From Streptomyces roseochromogenus subsp. oscitans DS 12.976 (GTDB lineage Bacteria > Actinomycetota > Actinomycetes > Streptomycetales > Streptomycetaceae), in contig NZ_CM002285.1 of NCBI RefSeq assembly GCF_000497445.1, positions 3,539,276 to 3,583,166 of the forward strand: a stretch of 43,891 nt of DNA. The letters run 5' to 3'. The position numbers and the translations under genes were made by a program. The notes beneath the pieces were generated by a model, which saw only the letters and a list, made by a program, of their open reading frames with translations, made no database searches and had not been told where the DNA came from. Below, in pieces: positions 8,359 to 16,921 of this stretch (position 1 is the stretch's first letter; each line of letters begins with the position of its first letter).

Positions 8359-8414
8359 GGGTGTATTTGCCGGATTTCGCCACGCTGTTGACGGGTTCCG
8401 CTGCCCAACGGTTC

Positions 8415-8420
8415 TAATCT
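8415..8420 (+). promoter_or_regulatory. Candidate -10 box of a leaderless promoter (VOC gene)
   Basis: TAATCT ends 6 bases before the ATG at 8427. A TTGACG at 8388-8393 could be the -35, although the spacing of 21 is long. Confidence 0.45.
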
Positions 8421-8426
8421 GACGAC

Positions 8427-8837
8427 ATGTCAGACGAAGAGTCGTACGAACTGCTCGGTTTCGACCACGTGCTGCTCCCCGTCGGCGACCTCGGCGAGGC
8501 CCTCGACTTCTACCAGCGGGCCGGATTCACCGTGGGGTTCCGGTTCGACGAGGCCGGGATCGCGCAGCTGAAGGTCGGCGGGGAGACACCCGGGATCCTG
8601 CTGTGCGCCGAGCTGGCGCTCGGGCACCGCATGCCACCGTGGCACTCGCCGCGCCTCTGGCTGGAGGTGCCGGACGCACGGGCCGCGGCGCGGGAGCTGG
8701 CCGACGCCGGCATCCCGCCACTGGACGAGGTGTTCCAGGAAGCCACCGGCTGGACGGTGGAGATCGCCGACCCCTGGGGCAATATCGTCGGCTTCACGGA
8801 CTACACCAAACGCCGGGAACTGGGCCGCAGGGGCTGA
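8427..8837 (+). CDS. VOC/glyoxalase-family protein
   Basis: A 136-residue single-domain protein of the vicinal oxygen chelate superfamily (glyoxalase I, bleomycin-resistance and extradiol dioxygenase relatives). The first beta-alpha-beta unit is FDHVLLPVGDLGEALDFYQR with FTVGFRF. The second contains LWLEVPDARAAARELADAGI, then WTVEIADPWGNIVGFTDY, where the ADPxGN pattern is typical. Candidate metal ligands are His in FDHVLL and Glu in LWLEVP. No ribosome-binding site is visible; a -10-like box 6 bases upstream suggests a leaderless mRNA. It sits alone between the sdh terminator and its own hairpin, so the substrate cannot be inferred. Confidence 0.85.
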   Translation: MSDEESYELLGFDHVLLPVGDLGEALDFYQRAGFTVGFRFDEAGIAQLKVGGETPGILLCAELALGHRMPPWHSPRLWLEVPDARAAARELADAGIPPLDEVFQEATGWTVEIADPWGNIVGFTDYTKRRELGRRG

Positions 8838-8851
8838 CGAGGGTCGGGCCG

Positions 8852-8869
8852 GCGCCCCAGAAGGGGCGC
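8852..8869 (+). terminator. Hairpin after the VOC gene
   Basis: GCGCCCC (8852-8858), loop AGAA, GGGGCGC (8863-8869): a perfect 7-bp stem 15 bases after the stop codon. Its 3' arm merges into the dispersed repeat copy 2. Confidence 0.7.
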
Positions 8870-8952
8870 GGGGCTGTATCGATATGCGGCTCCGCCGCGA
8901 TGGAGGTCCCCCGGGTTCGAGCGAAGCCGAGAACTTGGGGGAGCGACCAGCC
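8861..8952 (+). repeat. Dispersed hairpin repeat, copy 2
   Basis: The second copy of the roughly 90-bp repeat seen at 4572-4659 and, inverted, at 16803-16898. It is closest to copy 3, sharing GGGTTCGAGCGAAGCCGAGA and the following AACTTGGGGGAGCGACC. It lies 3' of the VOC gene in the same orientation. Confidence 0.85.
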
Positions 8953-9005
8953 GCAACGGACCCCCGGACGACCGACGGCCCGTCATGCATGCCCAACGGA
9001 GCGCT

Positions 9006-9011
9006 TAGGCT
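9006..9011 (+). promoter_or_regulatory. Candidate -10 box of a leaderless promoter (TetR gene)
   Basis: TAGGCT ends 7 bases before the GTG at 9019. No clear -35. If real, it rules out the in-frame ATG at 8989 as the start. Confidence 0.4.
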
Positions 9012-9018
9012 CTTTGGC

Positions 9019-9828
9019 GTGCCCGCGAAGAACGACGGTCCCGAGGCGACCGGTCCACCCAGCAGCAAGTCCGAGCAGACCCGTGCGCTGATCCTGGAGA
9101 CCGCGATGCGGCTGTTCCAGGAGCGCGGGTACGACAAGACCACGATGCGGGCCATCGCCAAGGAGGCCGACGTCTCCGTCGGCAACGCCTACTACTACTT
9201 CGAGGGCAAGGAACACCTGATCCAGGGCTTCTACGACCGGATCGCCGCCGAGCACCAGGCGGCGGTCCGCGAGGTGCTGGACCGGGAGACCGACCTGGAG
9301 GCGCGGCTGGCGGGCGTGCTGACCGGCTGGCTCGACATCGCCCGCCCCTACCACGAGTTCGCCGTGCAGTTCTTCAAGAACGCCGCCGACCCCGACAGCC
9401 CGCTGAGCCCGTTCTCGCCGGAGAGCGAGCACGCCCGCGAGCAGGCCATCGGCGTCCACCGGGCGGTGCTGGCCGGCTCCAAGTCCAAGGTCGCACCCGA
9501 ACTGCGGGACGTCCTCCCGGAGTTGATGTGGCTCGCCCAGATGGGACTGGTCCTGTACTGGGTCTTCGACCGCACGGAGGGCCGGGAGCGCAGCTACCGC
9601 CTGGCCCGCCGCGGCGCCCGGCTGACCGCCCGCGGCGTGGCGCTCGCCCGCTTCCGCGTGCTGCGCCCCCTGGTCCTGGAGATCCATGAACTGTTCACGG
9701 ACTTCCTGCCCGGCATGACGAAGGCACTGCCGGATCCGCGGACGAAGAAGACCACGGAGACCAAGAAGACCACAGAGACCAAGGAGGCCGAGGGGCGCGG
9801 CGAGCAGACCGACGAGCAGGCCGGCTGA
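9019..9828 (+). CDS. TetR-family transcriptional regulator
   Basis: A 269-residue repressor-type regulator. The N-terminal helix-turn-helix spans about residues 17-65 (ILETAMRLFQERGYDKTTMR, then EADVSVGNAYYYFEGKEHLI), a textbook TetR DNA-binding domain. The remaining 170 residues form the helical ligand and dimer domain. The C-terminus is a charged tail with an 18-base tandem repeat encoding TKKTTE twice. Start: GTG at 9019 is chosen because a -10-like box lies 7 bases upstream; ATG at 8989 is the alternative. The gene ends where the convergent solute-binding protein gene ends, with stop codons abutting in a TGATCA palindrome. The ligand is unknown; membrane or fatty-acid stress is a common role for such proteins but is not shown here. 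Confidence 0.9.
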   Translation: MPAKNDGPEATGPPSSKSEQTRALILETAMRLFQERGYDKTTMRAIAKEADVSVGNAYYYFEGKEHLIQGFYDRIAAEHQAAVREVLDRETDLEARLAGVLTGWLDIARPYHEFAVQFFKNAADPDSPLSPFSPESEHAREQAIGVHRAVLAGSKSKVAPELRDVLPELMWLAQMGLVLYWVFDRTEGRERSYRLARRGARLTARGVALARFRVLRPLVLEIHELFTDFLPGMTKALPDPRTKKTTETKKTTETKEAEGRGEQTDEQAG

Positions 9829-11388
9829 TCAGATCCACTGCAGACGCCACAGGCGGAAGACGCCCGTGCCGTCGTCCAGGTACTGGCTGCCGCCCACGTC
9901 CTCGGTGCTGACCACGTACTCCTTGCGCTGCCACAGCGGGATCAGCGGGACGTCCTGGGCGACGTCCGTCTGGATGTTCCTGAAGTCGTTCACGGCCCGG
10001 CTGCGGTCGGCGTACTGCTGGCTGTCCAGGATGAGATGGTCGACCAGCTTGTTGCTGTACCCGGTGCTCATCGTGGAGCCGCTGCCGACGAGCGCGGCGC
10101 CGAAGGTGTCCGGGTCGGGATAGTCGGCCACCCAGCCCACTGCCCAGGCGTCCATCTTCCCCGCGGCCCAGCGCTTCTGGAAGTCGGTCCACTCGTACCC
10201 CTGGACGTCCACCTTGAACAGGCCGCCCGCCTCCAGCTGCTGCTTCAGCGCCGCGGCCTCCTCCTCACTCGCGCCCCGGCTCTTGCCGTAGCCGAGGGTG
10301 AAGCGCACCGGCAGGCTCACCCCGGCCTGGGTGAGCAGCTCGCGCGCCTTCTGGACGCTCTGCGCCGGGTAGTCGTCGAAGAAGGAGGTGGTGTGGCCGG
10401 TGATGCCGGTCGGGATCAGCGAGTACAGCGGGTCGACCGTGCCCTGGTAGACCGTCGCGGCCAGTTCCTCGCGGTTGACCAGCCAGGCCAGCGCGCGGCG
10501 CACCCGTACGTCGTGCAGTGGGGAGTCCGCGCGGGTGTTGAGGTACAGGTTGCGGGTCTCGGCGCTGTCGGACTCGGTGACGCGCTTGTTGGGGTCGCTC
10601 GGGTTGAGCTGGGAGAGCACGCCCGGCGACAGGTTCCGGGTGGCGACGTCGATCTCCTTGCCCTTCCAGGCGCTGTCGAGCTTCGCGGAGTCGGCGTAGT
10701 AGCGCAGCTCGACCGGGCGGCCGGTGCCGCTGAGGTAGCCCTGGTAGCGCTTGTTCGGGGCGAGTTCGGCCCGCTGGTCCTTGGTGTACGACGTCAGCGT
10801 GTACGGGCCGGTGCCGTCGACGGTGGTGCCGGTGCGCAGGGAGTTCGCCGGGTACGTGTCCTTGTCCACGATCGACCCGGCGCCGGTGGCGACCTTCAGC
10901 GGGAAGGTGGCGTCCGCGGACGACAGATGGAAGGTGACGGTCGTCGCGCTGTCGGCGCTCACCGAGGTGAGCGTGGAGAACAGCGACGCGGGTCCCACAT
11001 CGGAGTTGATCTTCTTGACCCGGTCGAAGGAGTACTTCACGTCCTCGGCCGTCATCGCGCGCCCGCTCGGGAAGGTGATCCCGGAGCGCAGGATGCACTG
11101 GTAGGTCCGCAGACCGCTGCCCTGGAAGGCACAGCTCTTCGCCGCGTCCGGGACCGGCTCGACACCGCCCGGCTCGAATGTCAGCAGCGACTGGAAGACA
11201 TTGCTGAACAACGCCCAGGAACCGGCGTCGTAGGCTCCGGCAGGATCGAGGTCCGTGACGGCGTCCGTCGTACCGACCGTGATGGTCTTGTTCTTGTTCT
11301 CCTGCGACGGCAGCAGCTGCCAGCCGCCGATTCCCACGACCGCGAGTACGAGCAGCGTCATGAGAATGCGCATGCGAAGAGATCGCAT
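9829..11388 (-). CDS. Orphan family-5 (peptide/nickel-type) solute-binding protein
   Basis: A 519-residue extracellular binding protein of the SBP_bac_5 family, which normally feeds oligopeptides or similar ligands to an ABC importer. The ATG at 11388 follows a good GGGAGGG ribosome-binding site. Residues 8-24 form a hydrophobic signal segment, but there is no lipobox cysteine, so it is likely held by an uncleaved anchor or released. Family signatures include TVGTTDAVTDLDPAGAYD, FPSGRAMTAEDVKYSFDRV, VDGTGPYTLTSY and ADYPDPDTFGAAL. No permease or ATPase gene is adjacent, so its transporter partner, if any, is elsewhere. An inverted repeat lies upstream at 11443-11460. Confidence 0.88.
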   Translation of the reverse strand: MRSLRMRILMTLLVLAVVGIGGWQLLPSQENKNKTITVGTTDAVTDLDPAGAYDAGSWALFSNVFQSLLTFEPGGVEPVPDAAKSCAFQGSGLRTYQCILRSGITFPSGRAMTAEDVKYSFDRVKKINSDVGPASLFSTLTSVSADSATTVTFHLSSADATFPLKVATGAGSIVDKDTYPANSLRTGTTVDGTGPYTLTSYTKDQRAELAPNKRYQGYLSGTGRPVELRYYADSAKLDSAWKGKEIDVATRNLSPGVLSQLNPSDPNKRVTESDSAETRNLYLNTRADSPLHDVRVRRALAWLVNREELAATVYQGTVDPLYSLIPTGITGHTTSFFDDYPAQSVQKARELLTQAGVSLPVRFTLGYGKSRGASEEEAAALKQQLEAGGLFKVDVQGYEWTDFQKRWAAGKMDAWAVGWVADYPDPDTFGAALVGSGSTMSTGYSNKLVDHLILDSQQYADRSRAVNDFRNIQTDVAQDVPLIPLWQRKEYVVSTEDVGGSQYLDDGTGVFRLWRLQWI

Positions 11389-11442
11389 GGTGGTGCCCTC
11401 CCCAGGCCCCTTCAAAGGCCCTACCCCTGGCCAGCACGATTT

Positions 11443-11460
11443 CGCCACCCCCTAGTGGCG
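11443..11460 (-). promoter_or_regulatory. Inverted repeat upstream of the solute-binding protein gene
   Basis: CGCCAC, six bases, GTGGCG: perfect 6-bp arms 55 bases upstream of the start at 11388. Either an operator or a 5' leader hairpin; which one cannot be decided. Confidence 0.35.
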
Positions 11461-11566
11461 CGGCTCACCTAATCACACCTGTTTCAGCTGTGGGAAGGGC
11501 TTTCTGGGTGTGAGAGGGGTTCGCGTTTCTATGACGTCGAGCTCTATGACGACATGACGCCCGGCT

Positions 11567-11806
11567 CTATGACGTCCGGCGCAGTGCGCGCAGTCCGCGC
11601 AACCCGATGACCCCGATGACCGTCCCCAATACGGAGGAAACGACCGCCAGCAGCAGGTGCACCCAGAAGTACGCGGTCGGGTGACCGTGGTCGAAGGCGA
11701 GCCCGCTGCTGTCCTTGACGAGATTCTTGACGAAAGTGACCCAGATGACCCAGCTCCACACCCCGAAGGCGAGCAGGAACCAGGAGACGGGGCGGCTGAG
11801 TTTCAC
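11567..11806 (-). CDS. Small two-span membrane protein
   Basis: A 79-residue integral membrane protein of unknown function, conserved beside the D-Ala-D-Ala carboxypeptidase gene in Streptomyces as far as I recall. It starts at GTG 11806, with AAAGGT about 13 bases upstream. Two hydrophobic segments are plain: WFLLAFGVWSWVIWVTF near residues 9-25 and FWVHLLLAVVSSVLGTVIGV near 47-66, separated by an extracellular-looking loop with DHGHP. The C-terminus is basic (LRGLRALRR). It is divergent from dacC, sharing a 172-base intergenic region. Confidence 0.75.
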   Translation of the reverse strand: MKLSRPVSWFLLAFGVWSWVIWVTFVKNLVKDSSGLAFDHGHPTAYFWVHLLLAVVSSVLGTVIGVIGLRGLRALRRTS

Positions 11807-11965
11807 CGGAGCTGACCTTTCCACACAATGCCGGGCGCTCGCAGGAGGCCGGGGGTCCGGGGGGTGTCCCCCGGACGAGCACAGCATGGAGCCAGTATCG
11901 CCGTCCCGTGTCCGTTTCCGTGCCGGGGGTGGGGTCGAAGGCGGGATTTCACGGTCCGCGACGGG

Positions 11966-11971
11966 TACGTT
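11966..11971 (+). promoter_or_regulatory. Candidate -10 box of a leaderless promoter (DD-carboxypeptidase)
   Basis: TACGTT ends 7 bases before the GTG at 11979. It is the same hexamer as upstream of the hexosaminidase gene. Confidence 0.4.
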
Positions 11972-11978
11972 CTCGTCC

Positions 11979-13193
11979 GTGCCCGCACCGAAGCAGACCG
12001 GCTGGCGAGCCCTGCTGGTCATCTCCGCCACACTGCTGTCCCTGACCGCCACCGCGCCTGCCGCGCTCGCCGCCCCGGCCCCCTCGGCGAATGCCACGGC
12101 CACGCCCCCGGCCCGTATGTCGACCGTGGGCGGCGAACGGCTCGGGCAGCCCGGCACCCAGGTCAATCTCGCCCCGGGCGTGCCCGTCATCCCCAAGGAC
12201 GTCACCGCCCGCTCCTGGATCGTCACCGACGCCGAGTCCGGCGATGTGCTCGCCGCGCACAACGCGCACTGGCGGCTGCCGCCGGCGAGCACGCTGAAGA
12301 TGCTGTTCGCGGACACCCTGCTGCCCCGGTTCCCGAAGACCATGGAGCACAAGGTGGCGCCGTCCGACCTCGCGGGCATGGGCGAGGGCTCCAGCGTGGT
12401 CGGGATAAAGGAGGGCCGCACCTACAACGTCCACGACCTGTGGCTCGGCGTCTTCCTGCGCTCCGGCAACGACGCCGTACACGTGCTGGCCGCGATGAAC
12501 GACGGCGTCGAGCAGACCGTCAAGGACATGCAGAGCCACGCCGACGAACTCCAGGCGCGGGACACCCATGTGGTCTCGCCCGACGGCTATGACGAGCCGG
12601 GTCAGCTGTCGTCGGCGTACGACCTGACCCTGATCGCCCGCTCCGGGCTGCAGAAGAAGGACTTCCGCGACTACTGCTCGACCGTGAGCGCCAAGTTCGG
12701 GGACAACGAGATCCGCAACACCAACCGGCTGCTGAGCGGTGACGCCGACGTGCCCGTCTACCAGGGCATCGCGGGCGTGAAGAACGGCAACACCACCAAC
12801 GCGGGCGCCACGTTCACCGGTGTCGCCGAGCGGAACGGCAGGGTGCTGCTGGTCACGGTGATGCACCCGGAGAAGCACGAGCACAACGAGGTCTACAAGG
12901 AGACGGCCAAGCTGTTCGACTGGGGCTTCCAGGCGGCCGGCAAGGTCAACCCGGTGGGCGAGCTGGTGCCGCCGAAGAGCGCCCTGCCGAGCCCCAGCGC
13001 CTCCGCTGGGCAGTCCGCGGGGACCCACAGGTCCGGTTCCAAGCCGGTGGCCAGTGATACCGCCGGCTCCGGCGGCGTCGGCATCGCCGCGGCCATCACG
13101 GGCGGGGTGCTGGCGCTGCTCGCGGGCGGGGCGTTCCTGATCAATCGCCGCTGGCCGCTGCCGGACCTGATGCGCCGTCGGCCGCGTCAGTGA
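11979..13193 (+). CDS. dacC: D-alanyl-D-alanine carboxypeptidase (low-molecular-weight PBP)
   Basis: A 404-residue serine peptidase S11 enzyme that trims the terminal D-Ala from peptidoglycan stem peptides. A basic N-terminus and hydrophobic segment (about 8-30) ending ALAAPA form a cleavable signal. Active-site motifs are present: S104-T-L-K107 (SxxK), SGN at 162-164, and K268-N-G270 in place of the common KTG. A Ser/Ala/Pro linker near 320-360 leads to a C-terminal membrane helix (ITGGVLALLAGGAFLI) and a basic tail. The GTG at 11979 places the signal peptide at the start and has a -10-like box 7 bases upstream. The last 53 bases overlap the convergent YihY-type gene. The gene symbol is from memory of the Streptomyces locus. 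Confidence 0.92.
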   Translation: MPAPKQTGWRALLVISATLLSLTATAPAALAAPAPSANATATPPARMSTVGGERLGQPGTQVNLAPGVPVIPKDVTARSWIVTDAESGDVLAAHNAHWRLPPASTLKMLFADTLLPRFPKTMEHKVAPSDLAGMGEGSSVVGIKEGRTYNVHDLWLGVFLRSGNDAVHVLAAMNDGVEQTVKDMQSHADELQARDTHVVSPDGYDEPGQLSSAYDLTLIARSGLQKKDFRDYCSTVSAKFGDNEIRNTNRLLSGDADVPVYQGIAGVKNGNTTNAGATFTGVAERNGRVLLVTVMHPEKHEHNEVYKETAKLFDWGFQAAGKVNPVGELVPPKSALPSPSASAGQSAGTHRSGSKPVASDTAGSGGVGIAAAITGGVLALLAGGAFLINRRWPLPDLMRRRPRQ

Positions 13194-14046
13194 TGTCGGG
13201 GCCTGGCTCTGCGGTCCAGGAGGCGCAGAACAGGACCAGTTTCGCGGTGAAGTTGATCCACAGCAGCAGTGCGACGGGGACGCCGAACGCGCCGTACATG
13301 CTCTTCGCGGCGACCCCCTGGATATAGCCGCTGAGCAGCAGCTTGAGCAGTTCGAAGCCGACCGCGCCGAGGAGTGCGGCCACCACCAGGCGGCGGCGCG
13401 GCGGCTCGACCCCGGGCAGCAGGGTCAGGACGTAGAGCAGGACCAGGAAGTCGGCGAGCACGGCGACGGCGAACGCGGCGATCCGCAGCAGCACGCCGCC
13501 CCAGCCGTACGCGGCCAGGCCGAGGTGGCGCGAGACGAGCCCGACGGCGGCCGAGGCGAACGTGGACGCGGCGAACGTGACGAGCAGGGCACCGCCGAGG
13601 CCGAGCAGGGTGCCGGCGTCCTTGGCCTTGGCCACCACCGGGTTCCGCTGCTGGTCCGGCAGCTCCCACACCGCGCGCAGGCAGTCCCGCATCTGGCCGA
13701 CCCAGCCGATGCCGGTGAACAGCAGCAGGGCGCCGGCGATGACACCGACGGTGCCGGCGTTGTGGACGAGCGAGGTGAGGTCCAGCTGGGTGGAGACGAC
13801 GCCGGGGAACTGCTCGGCGATCTTGAGCTCGACCGTCTTCTGCCGGGCCGCGCTGAGCGTGGCGGCGCTGACGGCGGCGACCAGGGTCAGCAGCGGGAAC
13901 AGCGCCACGAAACTGATGAACGTCATCGCCGCGGCCAGCCGGGACCACTTCACCCGGTCCAGCCGCTCGTAGGAGTGCCACGCGTGTGTCTCCATCAGCC
14001 AGGTGACGAGCGGCCCGATGCCGGGAAGTCTTTTCAGCCAGTCCAT
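13141..14046 (-). CDS. YihY/BrkB-family inner membrane protein
   Basis: A 301-residue polytopic membrane protein of the YihY/virulence factor BrkB family, function not established (formerly mistaken for ribonuclease BN). Six hydrophobic segments can be seen: LAAAMTFISFVALFPLLTLV, the VIAGALLLFTGIGWVG segment, LLGLGGALLVTFAASTFASA, FAVAVLADFLVLLYVLTLL, VAALLGAVGFELLKLLLSGY and VPVALLLWINFTAKLVLFCA. The signatures RLAAAMTFISFVALFPL and YGAFGVPVALLLWI are typical. Start is ATG 14046, with AGGA 8 bases upstream. Its 3' end overlaps dacC by 53 bases on the opposite strand, so transcripts of the two genes are antisense to each other at the ends. Confidence 0.9.
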   Translation of the reverse strand: MDWLKRLPGIGPLVTWLMETHAWHSYERLDRVKWSRLAAAMTFISFVALFPLLTLVAAVSAATLSAARQKTVELKIAEQFPGVVSTQLDLTSLVHNAGTVGVIAGALLLFTGIGWVGQMRDCLRAVWELPDQQRNPVVAKAKDAGTLLGLGGALLVTFAASTFASAAVGLVSRHLGLAAYGWGGVLLRIAAFAVAVLADFLVLLYVLTLLPGVEPPRRRLVVAALLGAVGFELLKLLLSGYIQGVAAKSMYGAFGVPVALLLWINFTAKLVLFCASWTAEPGPDITDAADGASGPAAASGD

Positions 14047-14149
14047 GATCCGTTCCTGCCCCCGGCGGCGCGCTCGTATGACATCCCACTAATCACCCAT
14101 TGTGTGGAGCGGGCGAATGTTCAGTAACTAACCACTCATATCGGGGCGA

Positions 14150-14155
14150 TACGGT
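14150..14155 (+). promoter_or_regulatory. Candidate -10 box of a leaderless promoter (DprE2-like gene)
   Basis: TACGGT ends 7 bases before the ATG at 14163. No ribosome-binding site is seen. Confidence 0.45.
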
Positions 14156-14162
14156 CACCGAC

Positions 14163-14927
14163 ATGCCTGCATCCTCAGCCGCCTTCGGTCTTCCCCAGTC
14201 CCTGCTCGTCCTCGGCGGCACGTCCGAGATCGCGCTGGCCACCACCCGCCGGCTGATCGCTCGCGGCGCGCGCACGGTGTGGCTGGCGGGCCGCCCCTCG
14301 CCGGCCCTGGACCAGGCCGCCGAGCATCTGCGCACCCTCGGCGCGGACACCCGCACCGTCGCCTTCGACGCCCTCGACCCCGAGTCCCACGAGAGCGTCC
14401 TCGGCAAGGTCTTCGCCGAGGGCGACATCGACCTGGTGCTGCTCGCCTTCGGCATCCTCGGCGACCAGGCCCATGACGAGCGCGACCCGGTACGCGCCGT
14501 CCGGGTCGCCCAGACCAACTACACCGGCGCCGTCAGCGCGGCCCTGGTCGCCGCCCGCGCCCTGCAGTCCCAGGGGCACGGCTTTCTCGTGGTCCTGTCC
14601 TCCGTGGCCGGCGAGCGGGCCCGCCGCGCCGACTTCATCTACGGCTCCAGCAAGGCCGGCCTCGACGCCTTCGCCCAGGGCCTCGGCGACGCCCTCCACG
14701 GCACCGGCGTGCATGTCATGGTCGTACGCCCCGGACACGTCCGTACGACGGCGATGGCCGACCGGGACCGCATCCCGCTCGCCACCACCCCGGAGGCGGT
14801 CGCCACGGCCATCGAACTGGGCCTGCGCCGCCGCTCGGAAGCGGTGTGGGTGCCGGGCGCGCTCCGTCTGGTGATGGCGGCGCTACGGCACATCCCGCGG
14901 GCGCTGTTCCGCAGGTTGCCGCTGTAA
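14163..14927 (+). CDS. DprE2-like short-chain dehydrogenase
   Basis: A 254-residue classical SDR enzyme. It most resembles decaprenylphosphoryl-2-keto-ribose reductase (DprE2), which with the oxidase DprE1 makes the arabinose donor for cell-wall glycans. The NAD(P) motif is LGGTSEIALATTRRL near residues 18-32, where SEIA is characteristic of the DprE2 group. The catalytic residues are the serine in VVLSSVAG and the YxxxK in FIYGSSKAGLDAF. Length and order are normal. No dprE1 is adjacent. Streptomyces lack mycobacterial arabinogalactan, so the polyprenyl substrate is inferred and could differ. It is divergent from the YihY gene and convergent with the phosphoesterase gene. Confidence 0.8.
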   Translation: MPASSAAFGLPQSLLVLGGTSEIALATTRRLIARGARTVWLAGRPSPALDQAAEHLRTLGADTRTVAFDALDPESHESVLGKVFAEGDIDLVLLAFGILGDQAHDERDPVRAVRVAQTNYTGAVSAALVAARALQSQGHGFLVVLSSVAGERARRADFIYGSSKAGLDAFAQGLGDALHGTGVHVMVVRPGHVRTTAMADRDRIPLATTPEAVATAIELGLRRRSEAVWVPGALRLVMAALRHIPRALFRRLPL

Positions 14928-14944
14928 GTTGCCGCCGCAGGGAG

Positions 14945-15529
14945 CTACCGGCTCGCGATCGTCCCGCGTTCGACGTCCGCGTGGCCCGGTTGTGGCGGCA
15001 CCACCGATACCCCGAACGTGTACTCCCGCAGCTTGCGCCAGACCAGGTCGGCGCCCTGTTCGTAGAGCGCGAAGCCGGTGCACGGCCACTGCGCGTCGAA
15101 GCCGGCCAGCTCCGCGAAGGCGCGGTCCATCGCCGCCTCGTCGATGCCGTGCGCGACGGTGACATGCGGGTGGTACGGGAACTGCAGCTCGCGCGCCAGC
15201 GGCCCGGACGCGTCCCGCACCCGCTGCTGCAGCCAGGCGCAGTCCTCGGCGCCCTGGACGACACGGACGTAGACCACCGGGGACAGGGGACGGAACGTGC
15301 CGGTGCCGGACAGCCGCATCGGGAACGGCCGGCCGGCCCCGGCGACCTCGGTCAGATACGCCTCGACGGCCGGCAGCTCCGCCTCCTCGACCTCGGTCGG
15401 CGGCAGCAGCGTGACATGCGTGGGGATGCCGTGAGCCGCGGGGTCGCCGAAGCCCGCGCGCCGCTCCTGGAGCAGGCTGCCGTGAGGCTCCGGGACCGCG
15501 ATCGACACGCCGATCGTTACGGTCCCCAC
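14945..15529 (-). CDS. 2H phosphoesterase / 2'-5' RNA ligase-like protein
   Basis: A 194-residue member of the 2H phosphoesterase superfamily, which includes RNA 2',3'-cyclic phosphodiesterases and bacterial 2'-5' RNA ligases. Both catalytic motifs are present: HVTLLPP near residue 50 and HVTVAHG near residue 135. The GTG at 15529 is chosen because AGGAG lies 5 bases upstream and the protein then begins MGTVTIGVSIAVPEP; a longer frame to 15655 is not needed. Biological substrate is unknown. It lies 17 bases from the convergent DprE2-like gene and downstream of trpS on the same strand. Confidence 0.85.
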   Translation of the reverse strand: MGTVTIGVSIAVPEPHGSLLQERRAGFGDPAAHGIPTHVTLLPPTEVEEAELPAVEAYLTEVAGAGRPFPMRLSGTGTFRPLSPVVYVRVVQGAEDCAWLQQRVRDASGPLARELQFPYHPHVTVAHGIDEAAMDRAFAELAGFDAQWPCTGFALYEQGADLVWRKLREYTFGVSVVPPQPGHADVERGTIASR

Positions 15530-15700
15530 GTCTTCTCCTGTCGTCGCGTCCGTCGTCTTCTCGGCCTTCTCGCCCGGGCCGTCGGCTACCGACTGTACGG
15601 CTATGGATGTCCTGTGGGCAGGCGCAACGGAAGTGATGTGCAGCGCTCTGTCCACTCGGACGTGTGTACGGCCGTGCGCCTCAGCGCCGGTGCGTGCGGC

Positions 15701-16738
<1,038 letters not shown>

Positions 16739-16802
16739 TCAGGGTGGGATTTGCCCGTGAGGTGGGGGTTCTGCAGTGCATCGGGGACTGCGGACCCGTC
16801 GT

Positions 16803-16898
16803 GGCCGGTCGCTCCCCCAAGTTCTCGGCTTCGCTCGAACCCAGGGGGACCCCCATCGCGGCGGGGCCGCACATTGATGCGGCCCCGCGCCCCTTTGG
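16803..16898 (-). repeat. Dispersed hairpin repeat, copy 3
   Basis: The reverse complement matches copies 1 and 2 over about 90 bases. It lies 3' of glyA in glyA's orientation, like the other two copies relative to their upstream genes. Confidence 0.85.
16861..16888 (-). terminator. Terminator hairpin of glyA, inside repeat copy 3
   Basis: GCGGGGCCGCA (16861-16871), loop of 6, TGCGGCCCCGC (16878-16888): a perfect 11-bp stem 34 bases after the glyA stop. Confidence 0.75.
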
Positions 16899-16921
16899 GT
16901 TGGCTGCCGCTCAGGGAGTGA

